From an uncultured Coriobacteriaceae bacterium (GTDB lineage: Bacteria; Actinomycetota; Coriobacteriia; Coriobacteriales; QAMH01), in contig USOR01000015.1 in NCBI GenBank assembly GCA_900556425.1, positions 1 through 12,047 on the forward strand: 12,047 bases of DNA. Reading direction: 5' to 3'. A program made the position numbers and the translations under genes. Under the pieces are notes generated by a model, which was not told the origin of the DNA, did not search any database, and saw only the letters and a program-made list of their open reading frames with translations. How positions within the stretch are numbered: the stretch's first letter is position 1; each line of letters opens with the position of its first letter. Of this stretch, positions 1-5,359 are shown piece after piece.

Positions 1-2325
1 GGAGCCGTCGTAGGTGTAGCAATCCTGCGACAATGTGACTGCAGTAAGCGAAATACTGTTCCCGGAAACCGTAAATGCCGCAACGGGGCTCCCGTTCGCA
101 GATTCGATACAAATCCTATGTATGCCATTCATAAGTGTGGCGATGTAATCATGGTTAAGTGCGATAGTTGTAGAATCTTCGTTTATCCTATAATTCGTAC
201 CTTCGAGCGCTTTGCCATCAATAAGCACTCTTTTAAAATCATCGCGTAGAGCAGATGAAATAAAAATAAGATCAGAACCGGTAGCATTAGTCCAAGAGGC
301 ACCATCGCCCCACACAATCGCCGCTCCAGTCTTTGTAGCTCGAGTATACGTATCCTCAAGCCCGCTCCTACCTTCGGTGATTTCGTCAGATGTGAGATTT
401 TGTTGAGTCATGTATGAAATCCACTTTGTATTTGGAAGCGTAATCTTATTTGACGCTTTCGTTCCTTGAAAATGGAATTTTGAGCCAACCTTCACACGGT
501 TTAGCGAAGTGCACCCATCAAACATCCCTTCCATTCCATAAGCATAAATCGGATTACTATTGCCATCGCCCTGATACCATCCTGTGAAATACTCGCCTCT
601 TGCTATATCTGTATTGAATCCGGAAATGTCTATGAATGAGAGTCTCGTGCAATTACCAAACATAAACCTCATATTATTTGCTTTTTCTGTATTGAAGTGA
701 GCTAAGTTCAAATGTGGAAGCTTCCGACATTCATAAAACATTGAAATCATTGCAGTGACATTTGACGTATCAAAGCTCGATATATCTAAAATACATAACT
801 CGAGACACCCGCTAAACATCCTGCTCATGTCCGTAACACGAGCAGTATCGAAACTCGATAAATACAGCTCCTTGAGTGAAGCACAGCCGTAAAACATTAG
901 GCCCATATCCGTTACACTCGATGTGTCGAAACTGGAGAGATCCAGCTTTGCGAGCCCTGCGCAATCCTTAAACATGCAACTCATGGAGGTCACATTTGAG
1001 GTATCGAGACCGGAGAGGTTTAGATCAGACAACCTGGAACAGCCATCGAACGCATAGCTCATAGAGGTTACGCTTGAGGTATCGAAGTCCGTGAGATCCA
1101 GACTCGTAAGCGAGGTGCAGCCCTGGAACATAAACGCCATGTCTGAAACATTCGAGGTATCAAAGCCGGTGAAATCAACAGACTGAAGGGTGGAGCAGCC
1201 CGAGAACAGCCGTCCTAGACTAGATGTCCTTGATGCGTCCGCATCGCGTAAAATCACGTTCGAAAGAGCGGGGCATCCATTAAAAGGAATTGTTTTCTCG
1301 CCGAAAACAGCGTTCGAACAATCAATCGTTCGAAGGGCATAGCATCCTTGGAACATCTCAGTTAAATCTTCAACACTCATAGTACTGAAACCAGAGAGAT
1401 TAAGTGCTGTAAGCGAGCTGCAACCACTAAACATTTTGGCCATATCTGTAACATCAGATGTATCCATACTGGAACAATCTAGGGTGGTGAGCGAAGTGCA
1501 GGAGCTGAACATTCCTGTCATATTTGTCACTCGCGATGTATTGAGGCTGGAAAGGTCAAGAGTTGTAAGTGCCCTGCAGCCATAGAACATGTTTCTCATA
1601 TTGCTTACACTTGACGTATCAAGGCCCGACAAATCCAAGTCAGCTAGTGAAGTGCAGAGGTAGAAAGAACCCGCCATGCTTGTAACCTCGGATGTGTCTA
1701 AACCAACTAGATTTAATTTAGATAGTTTGGAGCAATATGAAAAGGTGGGCATCGTGGTGCCAAACGCTGCATACGACAAATCGACCGCTTGGAGCTCATC
1801 GCAATTACTGAATGTCTGATATACGCTGGTAACACTCTTCATATTCAACCCGGACAAATTAATAGATGAGAGTTTTCTGCAGGAACTGAACATATAGTCC
1901 ATATCTGTAATGTTGGAAGTATCCAAACTGGACAAATCTATCGATTCGACATTATCAAGACCCGAAAACAAATAACTGCAATCCTGGGGTGCAATAACCG
2001 ATCGTCCATCATCTTGAATAAAAATGATTGTAGAAATTGACGAATTATTATCTATCCAAGGACTCTTACTTTTTCCATATGCTCGCCCCGCTCCCTCACC
2101 CGGACGAACTGTAAGCACGCCATCCTCGGATATCTCCCACGGGCATGTGCCCCACGTGCCTGTCGCGATGTTGCCAGCTTGCGGCTCAATGGCAAGCGCC
2201 ACTTCGGATGTTTGTGAAACATCCACGGGCTGCGATTCCCCGTCGTCCGGCACGGCAAACGCTGCGGCAGGAAGCATGGTCATAGCAAGAGCAATGGAGA
2301 AAAAGAAAGAGAGGAACTTGCGCAT
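1..2325 (-). CDS. Secreted BspA-like (DUF285) leucine-rich-repeat surface protein, 3' end outside window
   Basis: Minus-strand frame open from the ATG at 2323-2325 to the window edge, 775 codons in frame with no stop, so the C-terminus is missing. The start is supported by AGGAG six bases upstream and a signal peptide at residues 1-24 (hydrophobic core, cleavage after AFA). Residues 55-80 form the GTWGTCPWEISEDGVLTV element common at the head of such proteins. Residues 118-606 hold 18 units of the type LDTSxVTxMxxMFxxCxxLxxLDLS, mostly spaced 26 residues apart, the hallmark of the BspA/Mycoplasma DUF285 repeat. Residues 685-755 (KRVLIDGKALEGTNYRI...) resemble an X2-like immunoglobulin-fold domain. 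The last residues, YTYDGS, look like the start of a further Ig-like repeat. The family acts at the cell surface in adhesion to host or other cells; the ligand is unknown here. The gene looks more AT-rich than its neighbours, suggesting transfer. No anchor is visible because the end is missing. Confidence 0.9.
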   Translation of the reverse strand, partial: MRKFLSFFFSIALAMTMLPAAAFAVPDDGESQPVDVSQTSEVALAIEPQAGNIATGTWGTCPWEISEDGVLTVRPGEGAGRAYGKSKSPWIDNNSSISTIIFIQDDGRSVIAPQDCSYLFSGLDNVESIDLSSLDTSNITDMDYMFSSCRKLSSINLSGLNMKSVTSVYQTFSNCDELQAVDLSYAAFGTTMPTFSYCSKLSKLNLVGLDTSEVTSMAGSFYLCTSLADLDLSGLDTSSVSNMRNMFYGCRALTTLDLSSLNTSRVTNMTGMFSSCTSLTTLDCSSMDTSDVTDMAKMFSGCSSLTALNLSGFSTMSVEDLTEMFQGCYALRTIDCSNAVFGEKTIPFNGCPALSNVILRDADASRTSSLGRLFSGCSTLQSVDFTGFDTSNVSDMAFMFQGCTSLTSLDLTDFDTSSVTSMSYAFDGCSRLSDLNLSGLDTSNVTSMSCMFKDCAGLAKLDLSSFDTSSVTDMGLMFYGCASLKELYLSSFDTARVTDMSRMFSGCLELCILDISSFDTSNVTAMISMFYECRKLPHLNLAHFNTEKANNMRFMFGNCTRLSFIDISGFNTDIARGEYFTGWYQGDGNSNPIYAYGMEGMFDGCTSLNRVKVGSKFHFQGTKASNKITLPNTKWISYMTQQNLTSDEITEGRSGLEDTYTRATKTGAAIVWGDGASWTNATGSDLIFISSALRDDFKRVLIDGKALEGTNYRINEDSTTIALNHDYIATLMNGIHRICIESANGSPVAAFTVSGNSISLTAVTLSQDCYTYDGS
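510..1974 (-). repeat. Coding repeats of about 78 bp encoding the leucine-rich units
   Basis: Within the surface protein gene, 18 units with the core F-x-x-C follow each other. Two blocks keep an exact 26-residue (78-bp) period: residues 246-328 and 373-559. Units diverge at the DNA level, so this is protein repeat structure rather than recent tandem duplication. Three degenerate units (residues 194, 220 and 346) have lost the leading Met of MF. Confidence 0.8.
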
Positions 2326-2356
2326 CTCGTGCTCCTTTCAAACAGGCATGCTCTTT

Positions 2357-2390
2357 ATCATACTCTGCAGCGAATCAACGACCCCCCCCC
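2357..2390 (-). promoter_or_regulatory. Putative promoter of the surface protein gene with a G9 tract at the -35 position
   Basis: On the minus strand TATGAT (2357-2362, five of six matches to TATAAT) lies 31 bases upstream of the start codon. A -35 box at the normal 17-base distance would fall at 2380-2385, which is inside or against an uninterrupted run of nine G (2382-2390). No recognisable TTGACA is present. A homopolymer of this length at this place can change in length by slippage and so alter promoter spacing. The -10 call is moderate; the switch is inference. Confidence 0.5.
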
Positions 2391-2444
2391 GTGCGGATGT
2401 TTCGCAAGCGGAAGATTATGTTTCGCTCGATGGTGCCAGTGGGA

Positions 2445-2494
2445 CGAATAGTATTCGCTCAACGTCTCTTCACATGCTAGAATACATTGTATTC
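2445..2494 (+). promoter_or_regulatory. Promoter and paired palindromic operators of the toxin-antitoxin operon
   Basis: An extended -10 box, TGCTAGAAT (2475-2483), precedes the antitoxin gene; the -35 is weak (TTCGCT, 2454-2459). Two perfect palindromes share the half-site GAATA: CGAATAGTATTCG (2445-2457) and GAATACATTGTATTC (2480-2494). They flank the promoter, with centres 36 bp apart, and the second overlaps the -10. Paired sites around the promoter fit autorepression by a ribbon-helix-helix antitoxin, as known for relBE-type operons. Confidence 0.6.
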
Positions 2495-2511
2495 ACGCTA
2501 AGGAGGCTGCC

Positions 2512-2727
2512 ATGACGACCATGACCATGAGAGTAGACGACATCGACGCGGCCCTCGTGCGTAAATATGCGAAGTTCGAGGGCAAAACCATCTCTGATTT
2601 CATTCGTGACGCCGTCTTCGAAAGCATCGAGGACAAAGAGGATCTTGCAGCCCTGCGAGCTGCTGTAGCCGAGGATGATGGAACGCGCTACAGCCACGAA
2701 GAAGTCCTTGCGGATCTGGGGCTCTAG
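2512..2727 (+). CDS. relB: RelB-family antitoxin (DUF6290 type)
   Basis: 71 residues. The short N-terminal strand TTMTMRVDDIDAALVRKYAKFEG followed by a helix-turn-helix-like stretch (TISDFIRDAVFESIED) fits a ribbon-helix-helix DNA-binding domain. The C-terminal part (residues 41-71, ending YSHEEVLADLGL) is the toxin-binding tail typical of Gram-positive RelB antitoxins. The family neutralises a RelE-type ribonuclease by wrapping around it and represses its own operon with the toxin as corepressor. A strong AAGGAGG lies five bases before the ATG. The TAG stop shares its final G with the GTG start of the next gene, so translation is probably coupled. It is transcribed away from the surface protein gene. 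Confidence 0.88.
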   Translation: MTTMTMRVDDIDAALVRKYAKFEGKTISDFIRDAVFESIEDKEDLAALRAAVAEDDGTRYSHEEVLADLGL

Positions 2728-2996
2728 TGGCATACCGCGTCGAATACTCAAAATGTGCACTGAGACAGCTCAAGAAAATGGACCGATTCGATGCCCGTCT
2801 CATCACATCGTGGATCGGCAAGCATCTTGACGGTATCGATGACCCGCGCATCTACGGCAAAGGGCTATCGGGCAATCGCTCGGGAGAATGGCGGTATCGC
2901 GTTGGCGATTACCGTATTCTCTGCATTATCAAGAACGATGTGCTAGTCGTAGAGGTGTTCTCGATAGGACATCGAAGCGACGTGTACAAGCGCTAG
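2727..2996 (+). CDS. relE: RelE/ParE-family toxin, probable ribosome-dependent mRNA interferase
   Basis: 89 residues with a GTG start overlapping the antitoxin stop by one base (TAGTG). The fold signature of the RelE superfamily is clear: the N-terminal strand AYRVEYSKCALRQLKKM, helices to about residue 38, then the strand block WRYRVGDYRILCIIKNDVLVVEVFSIGHR. By family comparison, the positions equivalent to the catalytic set of E. coli RelE are all basic or aromatic here: R56 and R58 (K52/K54), R63 (R61), R83 (R81) and Y87 (Y87). The toxin is therefore expected to be active and to cut mRNA in the ribosomal A site, unless neutralised by the preceding RelB. A ParE-type gyrase poison is less likely given the conserved C-terminal R-x3-Y. 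No terminator is visible directly after it on the plus strand. Confidence 0.88.
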   Translation: MAYRVEYSKCALRQLKKMDRFDARLITSWIGKHLDGIDDPRIYGKGLSGNRSGEWRYRVGDYRILCIIKNDVLVVEVFSIGHRSDVYKR

Positions 2997-3084
2997 GCCA
3001 CACACAAGCAACTGGCGAAGACTTGCGCGGCGCACGTGCCCCAAGCGCTCATCTTCGCCAGCCAGCCCAGCGCAGCACGCAAGC

Positions 3085-3114
3085 AAACAAAAGGGGCCAC
3101 CCGAAGGCGGCCCC
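3085..3114 (-). terminator. Intrinsic terminator downstream of the ferritin gene
   Basis: On the minus strand GGGGCC-GCC-TTCG-GGT-GGCCCC forms a strong stem (3093-3114) closed by a TTCG loop, with one internal mismatch. It is followed by TTTTGTTT. It ends the minus-strand transcript about 70 bases after the ferritin stop. On the plus strand the hairpin is followed by AAGACA, so it is not an efficient terminator for the toxin operon, although the toxin transcript runs into it. Confidence 0.8.
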
Positions 3115-3156
3115 AAGACAGCGCACGTTCTGCACGCCGCTTCTAAACGATAGCCA

Positions 3157-3190
3157 GCGGCGCTTACGCGTGCGCTTCTGCGGCGCTTAC
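3157..3190 (-). repeat. Direct repeat GTAAGCGCCGC at the end of the ferritin gene
   Basis: The 11-mer GTAAGCGCCGC (minus strand) occurs at 3180-3190, where it contains the ferritin TAA stop, and again at 3157-3167, 23 bp further on. The 10-mer TAAGCGCCGC occurs a third time at 3754-3763, where it contains the stop of the upstream glycosidase gene. Function unknown. Confidence 0.55.
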
Positions 3191-3702
3191 TCCGCGGCAA
3201 GCGGGGAGGGCGTGCTGTACGTACGCGCCAGATACTCCTGGTCAAGCTCGTAGAGCGACTTGGCATCCGAGCCGAAGAGCTTCATCTTCGTGACCATATC
3301 GGTCGCGTTGACCTCCTCCTCGAGCTGCTCGTCGATGAACCAATCGAGGAACTTCATCGTGCGGAAGTCGTTGACCTCCTTGGCGGCAGCGTAGATGTCG
3401 TTGATGAGGCTCGTGACGTAGCGCTCGTGCTCGAGACCGGCCTCAAGCGGCTCGAGATGGTTCTTGAAGGTCTTGTCCGGCTGGTCGATGGCCTTGAGCA
3501 CCACCTTGCAGTCGTTATCGAGGAGGTACTTGCGGAAGATGAGGGCGTGATCGCGCTCCTCGGCCGCCTGAATGAGGTACCAGTTCTCGTAGCCATCAAG
3601 GCCTTCATCCGCGTAGTAGTCTGCAAAGGAGAGGTACAGGTACGCCGAATACAACTCCTTGTTGATCTGGTCGTTGAGGAGCTCGTACACCTTGGAATCC
3701 AT
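3187..3702 (-). CDS. ftnA: Bacterial non-haem ferritin (FtnA type)
   Basis: 171 residues, the normal length for a 24-meric bacterial ferritin that oxidises Fe(II) and stores it as a mineral in the cytoplasm. All ferroxidase-centre positions can be read: E16 (first helix NKELYSAYLYLSF), E49 and H52 (second helix EERDHA), E93 (LEHER), and Q126 and E129 (WFIDEQLEEE). The absence of a haem-binding Met pattern and the FtnA-like WF-DEQ-EEE helix argue for FtnA rather than bacterioferritin or Dps. The ATG has AAAGGA six bases upstream. It lies 58 bases after the glycosidase gene on the same strand and is followed by the intrinsic terminator. A candidate -10 (TATTAT, 3739-3744) sits in the gap, but no -35 is convincing, so it may be read from its own promoter or as the last gene of the metal cluster. 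Iron storage fits with the metal-export genes upstream. Confidence 0.93.
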   Translation of the reverse strand: MDSKVYELLNDQINKELYSAYLYLSFADYYADEGLDGYENWYLIQAAEERDHALIFRKYLLDNDCKVVLKAIDQPDKTFKNHLEPLEAGLEHERYVTSLINDIYAAAKEVNDFRTMKFLDWFIDEQLEEEVNATDMVTKMKLFGSDAKSLYELDQEYLARTYSTPSPLAAE

Positions 3703-3745
3703 GATTCGTCCTTTCTTGATGAGATTGTCGGGGGCTTCATAATAA

Positions 3746-3766
3746 CGCTAATAGCGGCGCTTAGCG
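3746..3766 (-). other. Small hairpin spanning the stop of the glycosidase gene
   Basis: CGCTAA (containing the TAA stop) pairs with TTAGCG nine bases later and is followed by TTATTATG. A six-base stem with a poor U-run is at best a weak terminator or a processing/stability element between the glycosidase and ferritin genes. Confidence 0.3.
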
Positions 3767-4969
3767 GGTTTTCGCAAGTTCTTCTTGAATCGTCTCGTCA
3801 AAAAGCTCCGGGAAGCTCTTGAGCTTGAGCGTGAGAATGCGCATGAGCGACTGGTCGACGCGCTCCATGGGAATACGCCCGCTGTTGATGGCATCCAGCA
3901 GCCCTGCGTAGGCGGCATCGAATTCGGATGGCATGAGCGCGATGTCGCAGCCGGCCTCAATGGCCGCGACGCCCACATCGCCGGGCGAGCAGAACTCGAG
4001 CAGCGCGCCCATCCCGAGCGAGTCCGTCGTCACGACGCCATCGTAGCCAATCTCGTCACGAAGTATTCCTTGCACGATATCCGGCGAAATCGAGGCCGGA
4101 ATGGCACTGCCCGTGATCTGCGGAAGCGACAGATGTCCCACCATCACCATGGGGACGCCCGCCACGATGGCTGCGACAAATGGCGCAAGCTGCGCCGCGA
4201 GCCCCTCACGCGTCTTGTTGGAGTAGATCGAACTCGCGTGGCTGTCGTTCTCCGGATCTCCGATGCCGGGAAAGTGCTTGGCGCAACACAGGATTCCCTC
4301 GTCATCGAAGGCTTCGATTTGCGCTGCGGCCATGCGACCCACGAGAGACGCCTCGGCACCAAACGAGCGACGTCGCATGTTGCTGGACTCGCTCGTGGCG
4401 ACATCGCATGAGGGAGCGAAGTCGACGTTAAAACCAAGGTCGCGTAGGGCGATGGCGATGGTGCGCGCGGTCTCGCGGGCCATGGCCACGTCACCGGTCG
4501 CGCCGATATCACGGGCATCGCCGATGAATGGCGCGTCGAACCCCGGCTTGCCGCCAATGCGCTGGACTGTTCCGCCCTCCTCGTCAACGCAAAGGAACGG
4601 TGGTGTCATGCCAAGCTCACTTGCCACGGCCTGCGTGTCGGCAAGCATCGTGCTGATCTGCGCGGAATCGATGATGTTGCCGTCGAAGTAGGTGAGGCCG
4701 CAGACGGGGCGCGCCTGCAAGCCCTCGCGAAAGGCGTCGTCAACTCCCAGGGAGAGTTCCGTGCCGCTGATCTGCTCAGGCGTCACGATGAAGAGCTGCG
4801 CGGCTTTTTCCTCCGCAGCCATCTCGTCGATGAGGACCCGCGCGAGGTCACGCTCGGGAAATGTGGGCGGTGCTGGCCTTGGGGACGAGCAGCCCGTAGC
4901 CGCAACACCGCAGATGGTGGCTGCCGCAAGGCCACATGCTTCGAGAAATCGACGTCGGGTGAGGTTCAT
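3761..4969 (-). CDS. Tat-exported lipoprotein, glycoside hydrolase family 3 (beta-N-acetylhexosaminidase-like)
   Basis: 402 residues. The N-terminus TRRRFLEACGLAAATICGVAATGC holds a twin-arginine motif (residues 4-9) and a lipobox ending at C27, so the mature protein is probably folded in the cytoplasm, exported by Tat and lipid-anchored outside. The rest is a single GH3 barrel. It shows CVDEEGG (128-133), RRSFG (200-204), the family signature KHFPGIGD (231-238) with the D242-S-H244 dyad that serves as acid/base in NagZ-type enzymes, and TTDSLGM with the likely nucleophile D316. The short length without a second domain and the Asp-His dyad favour a beta-N-acetylglucosaminidase acting on peptidoglycan or host glycans over a beta-glucosidase. 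The ATG is preceded by AGGA. It starts 21 bases after the ArsR stop, so it is likely cotranscribed with the metal operon. No residue of the active site appears lost. Confidence 0.88.
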   Translation of the reverse strand: MNLTRRRFLEACGLAAATICGVAATGCSSPRPAPPTFPERDLARVLIDEMAAEEKAAQLFIVTPEQISGTELSLGVDDAFREGLQARPVCGLTYFDGNIIDSAQISTMLADTQAVASELGMTPPFLCVDEEGGTVQRIGGKPGFDAPFIGDARDIGATGDVAMARETARTIAIALRDLGFNVDFAPSCDVATSESSNMRRRSFGAEASLVGRMAAAQIEAFDDEGILCCAKHFPGIGDPENDSHASSIYSNKTREGLAAQLAPFVAAIVAGVPMVMVGHLSLPQITGSAIPASISPDIVQGILRDEIGYDGVVTTDSLGMGALLEFCSPGDVGVAAIEAGCDIALMPSEFDAAYAGLLDAINSGRIPMERVDQSLMRILTLKLKSFPELFDETIQEELAKTR

Positions 4970-4990
4970 GGTTCCTGCCGAGGTGCGTGC

Positions 4991-5296
4991 CTACTCGGTC
5001 ACGTGCTCCATGCCGAGCGAGAGAATTGACACAACATGATCGTCAGCCAGCGAATAGAAGACTTCCTTGCCCTGGCGATGGTCAATGACAAGATTGCCCT
5101 GGCGCAGCATGCGCAGGTGATGGCTCACGGCAGCGGCGCTCATGTTCATCTGGGCGGCAACATCGCCCACGCATTTTTCGCCATCGAGCAGAATGTTGAG
5201 GATCTTCACGCGCGTTGGATCGGAGAACATCTTGAAGAGACCGGCCAGGTCGGTCATGAGTTCGTCATTTTGCTTGTCAGCCGCTTGGGCAGCCAT
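4991..5296 (-). CDS. ArsR/SmtB-family metal-sensing repressor (zinc/cadmium type)
   Basis: 101 residues of winged-helix ArsR type. It has the opening LFKMFSDPTRVKILNILLDGE, the recognition helix region MSAAAVSHHLRMLRQGNLV (52-70) and the wing IDHRQGKEVFYSL (71-83). The C-terminal helix reads ADDHVVSILSLGMEHVTE. D85, H87, H98 and E101 keep exactly the spacing of the SmtB alpha-5 zinc ligands (D-x-H, then 10 residues, then H-x2-E). C42 in EKCVGDVA matches the Cys of the SmtB alpha-3N region. Such proteins dimerise, bind the promoter of an efflux gene and release it on Zn(II), Cd(II) or similar. It lies 63 bases downstream of the exporter gene and 21 bases upstream of the lipoprotein gene. GGGAGG sits six bases before the ATG. 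A copper or arsenic sensor is unlikely given the ligands. Confidence 0.92.
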   Translation of the reverse strand: MAAQAADKQNDELMTDLAGLFKMFSDPTRVKILNILLDGEKCVGDVAAQMNMSAAAVSHHLRMLRQGNLVIDHRQGKEVFYSLADDHVVSILSLGMEHVTE

Positions 5297-5339
5297 CGGA
5301 TGCCTCCCGCATTATCGGATGCGAGTATTGTACCCGATA
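5295..5339 (-). promoter_or_regulatory. Repeats and possible internal promoter in front of the ArsR gene
   Basis: The minus strand holds TACAAT (5327-5332), a possible -10 without a clear -35. It lies inside the inverted repeat TATCGG-N15-CCGATA (arms 5334-5339 and 5313-5318). In addition, GCATCCGAT is repeated exactly at 5314-5322 and 5295-5303, 19 bp apart; the second copy overlaps the start codon and the pair brackets the GGGAGG. These may form an operator or an RNA structure controlling repressor synthesis. Evidence is only the repeat pattern. Confidence 0.35.
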
Positions 5340-5359
5340 CGAGAGGAGTGGCCTGTTTG

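Noticed and set aside
474..1990. Regular repeats resembling a CRISPR array or tandem DNA repeat.
   Set aside because: The period of 78 bases keeps a reading frame and encodes the leucine-rich units of the surface protein; there are no identical short repeats with unique spacers.
2024..2515. Plus-strand open frame of 163 codons.
   Set aside because: It is antisense to the signal peptide and N-domain of the surface protein, and runs through the toxin-antitoxin promoter region.
3746..3766. Hairpin after the glycosidase as an intrinsic terminator.
   Set aside because: The stem has only six pairs, includes the stop codon, and lacks a good U-run; listed only as a weak structure.
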